Shown piece by piece: positions 1-11,266 of a stretch of 64,000 bases of DNA. Position numbers and translations under genes: made by a program. Each line of letters begins with the position of its first letter. Positions within the stretch are counted from its first letter, which is position 1. This DNA is from Plasmodium coatneyi. Its lineage: Eukaryota; Apicomplexa; Aconoidasida; Haemosporida; Plasmodiidae. Under the pieces are notes generated by a model. The model did no database searches, was not told the DNA's origin, and saw only the letters and a list, made by a program, of their open reading frames with translations. Location: the NCBI RefSeq assembly GCF_001680005.1, contig NC_033569.1:1674001-1738000 (forward strand), read 5' to 3'.

Positions 1-1096
1 TGTGCAGCTTCACCGTATTGTCTGAGCTAGTGCTGAGCAACAACTCATCGTGAAAATTATTAAAACGAATGGAGGTGACCCAATGCGAATGAATATTAAC
101 TGTAAGAAATGCATCACTCAGAAATCGAAGGTCCCAAAATTTTACGTAGCCATCATTTGATGATGTTACAATGACATTTGGAATGTTTGGATTAAAGTCA
201 ACAGATGATAAATCAGCCTTATGGTTTGCAAAGGTGGAAAATATTTCCACGTCATTTTTCACGTCGTATCCGTACACATTTGTGTCACTAATAACGGTTA
301 AGACGTTTTCGTGATGTGGGTCAAATATGCCGTAATTCAACTCCCGACCCATACTTTTGGAGGTAACAAAATTCACATTGCTTTTGCTCCTCCCGAATAT
401 GTCATAACGGTACTTATCTATAACTGCAATTCTACTAAATTGGCCTTCACGATCGTCCACCGCGATGTGCTTGATGCCAGCATATGGCTGATCGGTTCTC
501 AGTTCGCACAGTTTTTCCAGCGCTGCTTTTCCTTTCCCCCTGTCCAGGGACTTTTGCTTCCCCCCTTTGTCGTTCATCAATTTATTCTCCATACTGTGCA
601 TCGGTGCATTTGCCTCCCCCCCTGGATCATCCAAATTTCGACTCGCTTGGTTCGCCTCCTCCACCTGTTCCATGCCGGGATCTGTCTCCCCTCCTGCAAC
701 GAGCTCTTCCTCATCGAAGTTGTTCAAGTTGTTCATGTTGTTCAGACTGCCCCGTTGGAGAAAACACCTACATTCCAATCCACCCGCACAGACAACCGCC
801 GAGGTACACACAAGATTGTCTTTCCCATTTCCATCCTCCCTTTCACACATATCTAAGCAAACCAACTGCTTGACCTCCTCCTTATGGTCAAAAATCTCCA
901 CATTCCGGACAGTACAGGATTGATCATTATACTCAATCAAATGGATTTCATTGTCGACGAAGGGTTGACTTGTGCCTAACAGGAAGTAGTGCAAATGGTA
1001 TGACTGGTCGGGTAGCTGGTTGTGCACACTGCTCAAACATTTGGACTTAAAAGGTAAGTAGTAAGTATTTTTGAGAATTCTCCCAGAATGCATCAT
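1..1096 (-). CDS. EIPR1: EIPR1/TSSC1-like WD40-repeat protein (partial, C-terminus outside window)
   Basis: The frame is open on the minus strand from an ATG at 1096 (a second ATG follows directly) to the window edge, giving 365 residues; the rest lies to the left. I recognise the family by two blocks that match EIPR1/TSSC1 in order. An N-terminal GTSQPFVDNEIHLIEYND block corresponds to the family's LVGTQS...NQIHIIDFD. Near the edge, DFNPN...VKFWDLR is followed by HSHWVTSIRFNNFHDELLLS. The last two are consecutive WD40 blades. An acidic, Gly-rich insert (about residues 110-190) separates the N-terminus from the blades and is typical of Plasmodium. In other eukaryotes EIPR1 binds the EARP/GARP tethering complexes in endosome-to-Golgi and secretory-granule traffic. 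That role here is inferred from homology only. No in-frame ATG lies between 1096 and the upstream stop near 1148-1150. Confidence 0.82.
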   Translation of the reverse strand, partial: MMHSGRILKNTYYLPFKSKCLSSVHNQLPDQSYHLHYFLLGTSQPFVDNEIHLIEYNDQSCTVRNVEIFDHKEEVKQLVCLDMCEREDGNGKDNLVCTSAVVCAGGLECRCFLQRGSLNNMNNLNNFDEEELVAGGETDPGMEQVEEANQASRNLDDPGGEANAPMHSMENKLMNDKGGKQKSLDRGKGKAALEKLCELRTDQPYAGIKHIAVDDREGQFSRIAVIDKYRYDIFGRSKSNVNFVTSKSMGRELNYGIFDPHHENVLTVISDTNVYGYDVKNDVEIFSTFANHKADLSSVDFNPNIPNVIVTSSNDGYVKFWDLRFLSDAFLTVNIHSHWVTSIRFNNFHDELLLSTSSDNTVKLH

Positions 1097-1999
1097 TAAA
1101 GGTGGGGTGATTATATATTGGCTTCTGCGTGGTGGGTCGTCTCCTGTTCATTCCGCTTCTCCCGGTTACACACACGCACATCTGTTTATGTGCCCTCTTG
1201 GGGAATCTAGCCAAAGTGGAAGAGTATTCTCTAAATGACCAGATAAGATGGGTGACCCTTTTAAAAAAAAAAAATAAGGATCAAAAAGGTGGCAATAGAA
1301 TAGTTACCTATTCACCATACAACGTGGCGAAAAGAAGTAGCGGGTCAACACAGTTGCGCTTTAACATTCACCCGCATGTTCATGTACTTTAGCATGTATT
1401 CCTGTGCACGTTCTCGCATCTACGCCTCTCCGGTGAGCGAAATGCGCTAAACAGAATCTGCTTGGTTTATCTTCCCCCCCTACACAGATCGAAACGCGTC
1501 CCTCTTCCTGTACATTTGTAAATGACACACCCCCCTTTGGAAAATTTAAGATCTACCGTTCCGTTATACCATCTTAGGAAATACACAAAAAAAAAAACAG
1601 TTGTAAAAATTTACCATGTGGGGTAGGTTACTCTATGTGAAGAATTGTGCGCAAAGAATTGTTGCTATTTTTTTATTTTTTTTTTTGATTTCCCTATTTT
1701 GCTTTTCCACTTTGAGCATCATTCGAAGAAGCCTGTTGCGCACACCGTCGGGCCTACTCACACCACGCCGATCGCAGAGGATCCCTAGTTTATTTTCAAC
1801 AAACCGAATTGGCGAAAACGCAATTGCAGAGGTGCGAATGCATTGTGTAGTTGGCATACCAAATAGGTGCATATATATTTATGTCAAAATAAATCACGCA
1901 CATATGTATGGTGAATTTTCCTAAGGGTGTACACAAATGAGTATGTATAATGCGGCACACAAACAGATTGTAACGCCACGTTGGTTCATCGGGGACGCC
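1097..1999. other. Intergenic region between two minus-strand genes
   Basis: About 0.9 kb holding the presumed 5' region of the EIPR1-like gene and the 3' region of the helical-repeat gene. It has A/T runs near 1262, 1588 and 1672. The short open frames show no family resemblance, and I see no RNA gene. Confidence 0.6.
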
Positions 2000-4492
2000 T
2001 CAAGGTGAGGGATTGTAAAGATCGTTCCATTTTTTCTGCAATGTTGGGAGATCATCAGCGGGTTGGTATTTCCTGGATAGCATATTTTGAATTTGTTTTT
2101 TCCTTCCTCTTCGCCCCTTTCTCCTTTTTGCACTGCCATCTTTGTCATCATCACACTGTTCCTGCTGTTCGCTTACGTAGGCCTTTATAAATTCGGATTC
2201 CACCTGCTCAGCGGATTTTATGAAATTTTCCTTTTCGTAATTTATTTTTGGTGGTTTGTTGGACGTCATTAACTGGAGCAAACTTTTCGTGGTTTTCTCC
2301 ATCGTCTTTTTAACGTCTTTTGTATTAGCATCCCCTCGTGTAACGTTCTGTTTGCTCAGGATGGTACGCAGACGCTCATTAAGCTTCTCGTTAATTAGTG
2401 GCATCTTCCCCTTCGTGTGGGTGTTACTTTCCATATCCGTTAGGAACATTTTTTTGTATATTTTGAGCGCATCTTCTTCTTTTTTCTTCATGTCTTCAAT
2501 GCGATCTGACGACTGTTGACTGAAGGGATCATCCGGATTGCACAACGGATTCTCCTCATCCTTAAATGTTGCTTTGTTATTGGTTAGTTCGTTTGGGGAG
2601 ACATCCGAGTGTGATTCTACAGCATTAGTAGTTTTTCCTGAGTGGTCCGGCGGGTCCTCATTTATGATATCACTTTGATTAAAAATGGAGAAGAAGCTGT
2701 CTTCGTCGTCCTCCTCCGCTTCTTCACCCTCGTTCAGTTTTGAACCGTCTTGGTGATAACTGCCGATGGGTTCCTTTCCCTTTCTCTGTTCCTCCTCCCT
2801 CTGAAATTGCCCAATTTTGTCCTTCAACAGGTGGATGAAGTTTTCTAACTCCTTTTTCGTGTTGGACGTTGCGATAAGGGAAGACGGGGATCCCACCGGC
2901 TGCGAATTCCCCACCCCTTCTACCTCATCAGTCATACACTTAACCGCGTGTTGGTAGTGCCCACCGATCAGCACGCACTCCTCGTGCGTAAAATTGTCCA
3001 CATAGAGATTTAAATACTTATTAATAAGGGAAAACATTTTCAAGTGAAAAATTTGTAAATTTGCATAGGCAGACAGAATGAGGGATAAACCTTGTTTGCT
3101 AAATAAATTCATGTTTTGAAAAATCTGCATAGACAAAAAATAAAACAACATTTGCGATTTTATTTTCAGCTTGGAGAAACTGTAACAAATTAGGCTTAAA
3201 CTTTGGGGAGATAAACAAATTTTTTCCTTAATGATGTAGGAAGATAGCTGAACGAAAAAGTTGGCATCTCGGATTTTTAACTTGGCGTAGGCATACGCTA
3301 TGGTAGACAAGGCTTGTTCGTTTAACTCGTTATTTTTCTTTTCCAAACTTTTGCAAACCATCTTGGTATACGTATCGAGGAATAACTGGTCGTTCTGTTT
3401 AAACACAGCGCACGAATAAATCAGTTGCGCGAAGTGTTGACTGTCCAAAGAAGCGTAATTATTTTCATTGGAAAAATGGGAAAAGATATGATGAAATAAA
3501 TCCTTGTCATAAAATTTGACCTTAGCGAATGCATGTGCAATGGTGCATAGTAAAAAGGAGTTACTTTCATTTACAGATTTCATCTCAAAAATGTGACTAC
3601 TCAATATTTCGCTTAACAAATGATAGACTTTTTCATTTTTGAATTTTTTTTTACAAAAGGCATTTGTAATGAGAGCAATTTCGAGAAAGTTAAAATCTTT
3701 ACGTAGATTTTTCACCCCTTGGATAAATTTCCCCCATATCGTTTTCTTATTTTCATTTTGATAATTCAGCTTTGAAAAAGAATTTATAATGTTGGTGAGA
3801 GATTTCGCATCAAATTCGTCGATTCGTTCAATTGTCTCATCCACCAGGTCGTCAATAATTATCCTGTCTTTTATCTTAAGCTTGTAAAAAGCATTAACAA
3901 CACTGGAAATGTGAAAAGGTTGAAAGTACGTAATTTTGTGAGGAATCTCTTCACATATTCTGCTGAACAAATTATTATCGATAAAATTAAAATGGGCATA
4001 CGCATTTAATATGAGGGAAATATCTTGGGGTACTCCTTTGTGTAACTTTCGGGGGATATGCTTTGCGAACGTTTCCAACAGTTTCTCATTTTTGTGATTA
4101 AATTTCCTCATCGTATTTAATATTAGGGAAATTTCTTTTGTACTCATACTGTTAACAATTACGATAGCTCTTTGTGCATATCTATCCAGCAACTCTTCAT
4201 CATTTATATCAAAATAGAACAGCCGATTACACAGCATGGCTAGTTTTTTGGCTTTGCACGACTCGGGCACGTATAACTCTCCCTTGGTTAAATTATCGAA
4301 ATGCATTTTTTCTTCATATTTGTCTGGATTTCTTATTTTCTTCTCTATGTCCAATGGCTTCTTCCTCGGCTGCTCCTTCAGCCCTCTTCTTTTGTTTTTC
4401 ATATATCTCGTGTGCATATCGAATATTGCTCCTTTCCGCCTTGGCTGTGCGGTCCCCCTCACGAGGGCGTTCCTCATGCACTGTAAGAACAT
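2000..4492 (-). CDS. Heptatricopeptide-like helical-repeat protein, probably mitochondrial
   Basis: Single-exon, 830-residue protein. Residues about 100-520 are a run of paired helices of roughly 35-40 residues with repeated signatures such as ISLILNTMRKFNHKN, ISLILNAYAHFNF, ISSVVNAFYKLKI, LTNIINSFSKLNY, LSTIAYAYAKLKI and LSLICYSFSKLKI. This is the pattern of the heptatricopeptide/octotricopeptide (HPR, FASTK-like) RNA-binding repeats that are expanded in Apicomplexa. The N-terminus is basic with Arg/Lys spaced among hydrophobic residues and no acidic residue for the first 24, consistent with a mitochondrial presequence. The last 300 residues are acidic and low in complexity, ending in a basic KRRKGRRGRKK stretch. 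I do not see the C-terminal RAP domain often found after these repeats. Family knowledge points to binding of fragmented mitochondrial rRNA or organellar transcripts; the target is unknown. Confidence 0.8.
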   Translation of the reverse strand: MFLQCMRNALVRGTAQPRRKGAIFDMHTRYMKNKRRGLKEQPRKKPLDIEKKIRNPDKYEEKMHFDNLTKGELYVPESCKAKKLAMLCNRLFYFDINDEELLDRYAQRAIVIVNSMSTKEISLILNTMRKFNHKNEKLLETFAKHIPRKLHKGVPQDISLILNAYAHFNFIDNNLFSRICEEIPHKITYFQPFHISSVVNAFYKLKIKDRIIIDDLVDETIERIDEFDAKSLTNIINSFSKLNYQNENKKTIWGKFIQGVKNLRKDFNFLEIALITNAFCKKKFKNEKVYHLLSEILSSHIFEMKSVNESNSFLLCTIAHAFAKVKFYDKDLFHHIFSHFSNENNYASLDSQHFAQLIYSCAVFKQNDQLFLDTYTKMVCKSLEKKNNELNEQALSTIAYAYAKLKIRDANFFVQLSSYIIKEKICLSPQSLSLICYSFSKLKIKSQMLFYFLSMQIFQNMNLFSKQGLSLILSAYANLQIFHLKMFSLINKYLNLYVDNFTHEECVLIGGHYQHAVKCMTDEVEGVGNSQPVGSPSSLIATSNTKKELENFIHLLKDKIGQFQREEEQRKGKEPIGSYHQDGSKLNEGEEAEEDDEDSFFSIFNQSDIINEDPPDHSGKTTNAVESHSDVSPNELTNNKATFKDEENPLCNPDDPFSQQSSDRIEDMKKKEEDALKIYKKMFLTDMESNTHTKGKMPLINEKLNERLRTILSKQNVTRGDANTKDVKKTMEKTTKSLLQLMTSNKPPKINYEKENFIKSAEQVESEFIKAYVSEQQEQCDDDKDGSAKRRKGRRGRKKQIQNMLSRKYQPADDLPTLQKKWNDLYNPSP

Positions 4493-6688
4493 TGTTTACC
4501 GTCCGTGGTTAATTGATGACCAGTTCGTATGCAGCCGAGCAAGAACCGTTGCTCGTGCCGCTCCCCGTGTGGTACACCTCCTCAAGGCTGAACATCACAC
4601 TTGTTTTCTCAATTAGTAACTCTTTCATTTGGTTCCTGTTTGCCACAGAAGGAGGAACGTTTTATTTGTTCTTCCTCGATAAATTGATCATAATTGTAAC
4701 CCATGGGATGATGCAAAACACGCCGTTATTCTACATGCGAGGTCGGTATGGTATTCTCAACAGGCGTTTTTTGTGCGTCGCCATGTGCAGCTAAGTTTTT
4801 TGCAAAAAAGTGGGGAACCGTGTTTACATTTTTTTTTTTTTTCTCTCCACCGCATGTTCATCTGGATGAGGATTTCCCATTTTAGTTGAATTTTAACCAT
4901 CCACCATCCCCCCCATTATTTCCCTTCCAAAGGTGTTAAAAAGAAAACATTTAAAAAAAGAAAAAAGCGGGTTCAAATTATCTTTAATACTGAACACACT
5001 GTAACAGAAGAGCCTTTATTTTTTTTCTTACCAAGTTGGTTTGAATACATCTTTCTGGCAAAACTAGGCGATTGCACATTTTTTCCATTTCAGCATCACC
5101 TACATCGCGAATTCTCCCTTACACATATATTTGCATGTGCACATATCGTAAAATCACCCCTTGAGACCATTCGTACAGCATTATTTTACGTTAGTGTTCA
5201 TTTCTGGAGGTTATCGCTCCTTTGTAAGTGCTTCCTACTGGGGAGGTTGCCTGAAGGAGCTGTGACGACCGCCTTAAATACACTCTTCGTTGTCCAAGAT
5301 GTAGCCCTATTGCGCATAATTTTACGCAGATAATCTGTATTAGTGCATTCATCAGTGTCTCCTTAGATGGACACACATCATCTTTCACATGGCGCATATG
5401 ATGAATCGCACGTCCACTTGAACGTAATATTCAATCTTACAACATGTACCATGTGAAAAATAAAAACGCCCACAACAGATTCTTAACTTCTACCTAAACA
5501 TATTCCCTCGGGGGCATGAAACATATAGCACATCATTTGCGCAGCGTAATTCGTGTAAAAGGCACAGCTACGAATGAACGCTTTAGGATCACCTATGTGA
5601 ACCTCCCACAACTTTGCCGCATTAAAAATGTACAATTTTGTCCAACAAAAAAAGGGTTACATATATACATGCACAAATGTTCGTCCCTACGGGAGATCGC
5701 ATGAGTCTGCCTGCAAGCATGTTAACCGATGATGGGTTTCAAAGGGGGCGTTGCGATCACGTCAATCATGTTTCCATATAAAGAGCTTCCCAAAGGGTAA
5801 ATGTGTGCATTTGAGCTCTATCGGGATATCCCCTTACCGGCATATCTATATATTTTTTTTTCCTTGCCAATACGATTAAGTAGAATACTACTATTTTTAT
5901 ATGTATATGGCGGAAGGAAAAAACGACGGGGTTGCTTTTTCCCTGCATGAGAATGCCACAAGTGGGGTAAAAACAGACATGTGCACATCTCCCCATGACT
6001 AGTTCTTCATTCGTTAGGAAGGGCATAAACAGGTGCTCACTGCATGCATGGGGAGTTTGTGTCCATGCGTGCACATAACCACCAATGAAATGAATCACCT
6101 CATGGAGCATTCGACTTTTGTCTTCCCCCTTTTTACCCACACATCCTTTTATTGTTGCTCTTTTTTGCGAGTTGTTTTGCAAAATTAAAAAAAAGGGAAA
6201 AGGAAAAGGGGCACATTGGCAGAGCATATGGAAATAACAAAATTGTATAACATAATGGTATAACAAAATGGTATAACATAATGGTAGAACATAATGGTAG
6301 AACAAATGAGCAGAAAAGCAAAGGACTTGCGTCCTATTTCCCCCCGCGCATGCGATTTGTGTGTATCTGATTTTTTTTCCTACATCTCCAAATAAATGCT
6401 CGCACGGGAAGGAGCACATAGGGGAAACAAAATGCGTGACAAAAAAAACAATTTTTATGCAGGTCTAAATAACCAATTTTTGGATCTTCGTAGCAGGCTC
6501 ACCGTTGACTGCTGAACGGGGGGGTCAATTAGTTTATACTTCACATACACATATATATGTTCTTTTATTCATCCCCCCAAGCTGACAAACCTAAAACTGT
6601 GCGAGAAACAAAAATGGTAAGTCATTTCACACCGTAGCAAAGTTCATAAAAACTTCCGAACGACGTTTTCATTGCACCTGCTAAGCGA
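4493..6688. other. Intergenic region, 2.2 kb, with a short minisatellite
   Basis: Lies between the start of the helical-repeat gene and the 3' end of the alveolin gene, both on the minus strand. It should contain the promoter of the former. It holds the 13-bp tandem repeat at 6234-6308. A 217-codon minus frame (5766-6419) runs through that repeat and is not credible as a gene. Confidence 0.6.
6234..6308. repeat. 13-bp minisatellite, about 5.8 copies
   Basis: Units starting at 6234, 6247, 6260, 6273, 6286 and 6299 vary around ATAACATAATGGT (alternatives ATAACAAAATGGT and AGAACATAATGGT). The last copy is partial. It is intergenic, so copy number may vary between strains. Confidence 0.9.
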
Positions 6689-8263
6689 CTAGTTATTCTC
6701 CTGAATATTCTTCACGTCGGGAGTTCCAGGTGAAGCTGGGGAAGGCAAGAATGGCACTCGGTCATGGTGTGCCAGAGGGGGAAACAAAGACTGAGATGTC
6801 CCTTTTTTTTTAAAACCATCAAATTCGTAAACACCTGTCTTGGTGAGAATATCCGGTTGAATGTCCTTTTTTGTGCATGTAACTTTTCCAATTTCTGGTG
6901 GGCAAGTGAACACAAGTGGTGGAACTGCGTTGTTGCTATTGGGGAGGAGCTGCTGATTCGTTAAAGTCCCATCAGGATATTGCCATTTCAAGCCATCAGG
7001 TAAATTATGTATGTACGGTAAATTCTCAATTTGACTGAACAAATTTTCATTCTTTCTAAAATTCTGGTTGGAGCTAAAGGGGGAATTGGAACCGGTTGGA
7101 AGGTTCCTCGGGATGCTCCTGGGCGTGTTCGTTGCACTATTGCCAGGTGGGTTGACACCTATTGGCTTCAGCGTAGTTGGGGGCATAGTCAAATTTCCGA
7201 ACATTTGTTCTGAGCTGTTCATATTGCTTTTCCCGGAACTGGCAAAACAGTTTATTTGGGAGAGGATGGATCTTTGCACAGGCAGCTGGTTAGGTTGGCT
7301 AGACTGGCCCGGCTGATTTGGCTGCCTCGTAGAGTTGCTCAAAAATTGGGTGGGCTTCAGGGGTGGGAACGATTCCGAAATGGGGAAGGGGATGTGTGTG
7401 CCTAACTGAGGCATTTCCCCATTGGGCTTAAAAGGAACCTCTACAATTTTTTCCACATATCTAGGGATATAATAAGGCACTTCTACGGTTTTTATCTTAG
7501 GCACTTGTTTAATCACCGTCTGTGGCACTTCAATAATCTTCTCCTGAACGACCGGTTTTATCGTTTCCACGATTCTTTCAACATACTGCGTTACAACTTT
7601 GGGGACAATTTTTGGTGGATATAGACAGGGCACTTCTACAGGTACTTCCACATACTTAACTCCTTGTGGCACTTCGATTATTTTTTCTTCGATAACTGGT
7701 TTTAGGACTTCCTTGGGTACTTCCTTAATCACTTCTGAAACACTTGGTACTAATTTGTTCACTATGAGCTGTTTTTTTACCTTCTCAAATGTATGTTCAT
7801 ATTTTACATGTGGTATTTCTATTTCTCTCTGTTTCCTCTCCTTCTTCGATACGTATATTTCTCTTTCTTCTATAATAGGCTTTGCAACAAATTTTTCTGG
7901 GATGTTTTTTTTGAATTCTTCTGGAAGGGGTAGGGGGCCTAATGCTGTCATGACTCGACGAGGGTACGAACCTGCATGCACTGTATGTTCGTCTATTCTA
8001 TTACCCTGGTTATGATTATAATGATCATTCGTCTGGTAAGATGTTGGCAACTCATTCGCTTGGTTTTCCACCCCCATGTTCATTTTACTACCAGGTACAT
8101 TTCTGTATTGGACTTTCCCGGGGCTATTCTGAAACTCTTGCGTTTCCTCATGTATATGTTTATCCATTTCTTCGAGCATGTTGTTTGCCAAGTCATCGTA
8201 ATTTATTTCTCCGGTGACTTCCTCAGAGCCATTGTTGGACTTCAGCGTGCTTTGCATCGGCAT
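6689..8263 (-). CDS. IMC1h: Alveolin (inner membrane complex protein 1 family), probably IMC1h
   Basis: Intronless, 524 residues. Residues about 120-280 form an alveolin core: repeated Val/Pro/Glu/Lys/Ile modules such as VIEEKIIEVPQ, YVEVPVEVP, VQEKIIEVPQ and RYVEKIVEVPF. This composition defines the intermediate-filament-like proteins of the subpellicular network under the inner membrane complex, which give zoites shape and tensile strength. The flanks differ: the N-terminus is acidic and Asn-rich, and the C-terminal 240 residues are Pro/Asn/Ser/Gln-rich. A Cys pair (TCPPEIGKVTC) lies about 80 residues from the end; such cysteines are common in Plasmodium alveolins. The choice of IMC1h among the paralogues rests on its position near SET10 and HP1, recalled from P. 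falciparum, rather than on paralogue-specific residues. The ATG at 8263 is the only sensible start. Confidence 0.88.
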   Translation of the reverse strand: MPMQSTLKSNNGSEEVTGEINYDDLANNMLEEMDKHIHEETQEFQNSPGKVQYRNVPGSKMNMGVENQANELPTSYQTNDHYNHNQGNRIDEHTVHAGSYPRRVMTALGPLPLPEEFKKNIPEKFVAKPIIEEREIYVSKKERKQREIEIPHVKYEHTFEKVKKQLIVNKLVPSVSEVIKEVPKEVLKPVIEEKIIEVPQGVKYVEVPVEVPCLYPPKIVPKVVTQYVERIVETIKPVVQEKIIEVPQTVIKQVPKIKTVEVPYYIPRYVEKIVEVPFKPNGEMPQLGTHIPFPISESFPPLKPTQFLSNSTRQPNQPGQSSQPNQLPVQRSILSQINCFASSGKSNMNSSEQMFGNLTMPPTTLKPIGVNPPGNSATNTPRSIPRNLPTGSNSPFSSNQNFRKNENLFSQIENLPYIHNLPDGLKWQYPDGTLTNQQLLPNSNNAVPPLVFTCPPEIGKVTCTKKDIQPDILTKTGVYEFDGFKKKGTSQSLFPPLAHHDRVPFLPSPASPGTPDVKNIQENN

Positions 8264-11200
8264 TGTGCAATTCTTCGTGGTGGACAGACGGGGGTTCGTT
8301 CCTTGTTAGCCTTTTTAGCAGTGCTACCCTTTGTAACTGCTATTGGGGACACAAGAATATCACTCACGAAATGTACAGAAGGGGGAACAAAAAAAAAAAA
8401 AAAAAAAAAATAGCTCTACAATGTGGCGAATTTCCGCTTATGGCACACACCTGCGTGTAAACAATGTTCGCGTAGTTCTGCAAACACACAACGGGATGGA
8501 ATTTTTAATGCCCTCCTAATGGGTAATAGAAATATCATGCAATAAAATGAGACAATGCAGTTTTCTGTTGACTGCTACAAAAGAACTTCTAAAAAAAAAA
8601 AAAAATTGCACTTTTTTCTTTTTAATATTTATACATTTCGAACTTAGACAGGGTAAAGGGACAAATGTGCCAACTAAAAAAAACCACATGCAAATGCATG
8701 CGCAGTGGAATAAGAATACTACAAACAGTTACAACGGTGAAAGCGAAACTTAAAAACGGCAGGACCTCGCCGCGGGAAAAGCATGTCATTAAAATGTTAA
8801 CAAGAAAAATGAACCAATGGAAATAATTTGCAACAAAATAGGTGAGGCAAAATAGGAAAAAAAAAAAAAAAAACACAAGTACGCGAATATACACATGTGC
8901 CTACACGCGCAGGCAACTTTTCAATTGTGAGCCTTACAAACACTGACGAAAGGGGATGCTCCTCTAGGCGAATAAAATTTGTCTACTCATAGTGGACCGC
9001 TCAAAATGACGATCATGTGCTGGTAATTGCAAGCTGAATTTTTTTTTTTTCTAGAACTAATGTACAAATGAAATTTTAAAAAAGTAAAACATCGCAACCA
9101 AGTCGATACACCGCAATGAGCGTGCACTGAAAATGGCAAAAAAAAAAAAAAAAAAAAAATAGTTTATCCCTCTTTGGGCTTTTCACGCATTGTTTCTGTT
9201 CCCGTCCTTTTTTGTTTCTGCTTTTTTTTTTTCAACAGCATTTAAAATTGAGGAGCCTTTATGCGCTTAATTTCGCGCAGTTCTGTTCGTTTTTTACAGT
9301 TTTACCAGATTTCCCACTTTAGCACTCCGAAGTTTAATCACCTACGTATGTGCAAAAAAAGGGACACGCAGACACACAGGTAGAGGACTTTCTTTTTCCC
9401 TTTTCAACACTATTCCTTTCTCACAACGCGGTGGAATGCAGCCGAGTAGAAAAAAGTGAACGCAATTTTATTGCATACACTTAGCCATTGCTTGTCCCGT
9501 TTGGGATGCCGAAAAAATTTGCAAAATTGTGTAGTCCCACGTACGCGTCGGCGTGTGTGTAATGAATAGAGTTGTGAGGACAGGAGGGGAAAAACCACTT
9601 AACCCTCTGCCTTTTAATCAGATAAAGCACATTTTGGTATGCAAATTTCTGCCCCTGGTGGAGTTAAACGGTGGTAGCGAAAGCAGTCAGAACAACCGAG
9701 CGGAAAGAACACCGGGGGAAAAAACGGAAGAGCCGTAAAAATGTGAGAAAAGAATTAAGCTAAGACGAAGTGACCAATTTATTGATTAAAGGGCTATTTT
9801 TAGTTCCACATTCCCTTATCGATCTACCAATCATTGTACTGTCTTATTAGAAAAATGCTATTTGTAGGAAAAGGTGTCAAATTCTGCAGGCGTGTAGGCA
9901 TGTTTGAGATTTTTTTTTTTTTCTGTTCCCCCTATTTTATAGTAAAAGTTCAATTTATTTTTTACCAACTTGTTTTGCTTTACCTACACGTAACGGTAGA
10001 CATGAGTAAATGCATCCCATTTCTGCCTTTATGCGTAGCCGCGGCTTTTCTTTGTATTTTTTCCTCTTTTCGACGAGGTTATTTTTACACAACGCTGCGA
10101 ACATTTTATAATTCTAAAAAATGGAAAAAAAAAAAAAAAAAAAACTTAACAAAAAGTAACCGCGAGGCGTAAAGAATTTGAACATAGCAGAATAAAAAGG
10201 TGTAAAAAAAGGAAAAAAAGGATAAAAAAAAGAAGAATAAACAGACGTTACGTTAAGGTGCAGTTCGGTGCGCAGCTATTCCTAGATTACAATTTTAAAG
10301 AGACAGGAACAAAACAGATTAACAAAATTGTATTTTCGCCCTCTGCACTGTTAGCGAATTATGAAGTCGCAAAAATGCGGAAAAACTGGGAAAAAATAAA
10401 AAAAAAGGATATATATGTGTATATATATGCACATGTATACATGCGCGTACATTCCCAATTTACACAAATTATAGGATTCCAAAAAAAAGGGTAATGGTCA
10501 CTCTGAGCGAATTGCACTTCTGCAGGTTGCCTTCATAAGTGAAAAAAAATGGAGGACACCAGAATAAAGAAAAAGTGCCCATTCCAGTTGGAACATGTTT
10601 TAAGTCTGGCGCCACGCTGACTCATTTTAAGTGAACATCCTATCATGAAGCTTTTTACTGTCACATGAATGAATGAGTGAATGAATAAACAGACAAATAT
10701 TTTTATATATACAACATATGTCTAAATACACGCTTTAAAAAAAATTTTTTTTTTCACAAATGGCAATTTTATAGACAGTGTTTGCAACACTGTTAAGTGG
10801 ACATATTCTTCCTTTACATTTTTTCGCTCATCCCCCAGCTTTTTTTTTAACCTTTTGGAAGGACACTCTTTTTTAAAAAAAATTAATGACTGGGTCATGC
10901 AAAATTTAGTACACACTTTTTGCACGTCTTCATGTGGTGAAAATTAAATTTTTAACTTTTTCTATGGTGTATACTTCTTTCTTTTTTCCTGCGTTAAGAT
11001 TGCTTCTTGGGGGTCACAACTAATCAGTGACATCACCATACCGCGTCGCACTACTCTTACCCTTTAAAGCCGTTTTAAAGTTCCCCCTTGGTGGGTGCGC
11101 GGACATGTCACTAAATGAGTTACGACTCGACCAAAATTAGTTTTAATTCTTTTCAAGTAAATTTTTTTAAAGCTATCGTTAAAGTTAGGCGTAATAACGA

Positions 11201-11266
11201 GGAGACCAGACGGACCTTTGAGGAGGGCGCCAACACAGTATGCAACAACATAATCAATAGAACAAA
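8264..11266. other. Divergent intergenic region, 3 kb
   Basis: Separates the start of the alveolin gene (minus) from the start of the nine-exon gene (plus), so it should carry two promoters. It is rich in A runs (near 8390, 8590, 8858, 9140 and 10125). The only open frame that drew attention is a 56-codon one at 10002-10172 with a hydrophobic N-terminus, treated under findings. No tRNA or other structured RNA is apparent. Confidence 0.55.

Noticed and set aside
5766..6419. 217-codon minus-strand open frame
   Set aside because: It runs through the 13-bp minisatellite, and its Tyr/Leu/Cys-rich product reflects the repeat and T-rich sequence. It has no family signature.
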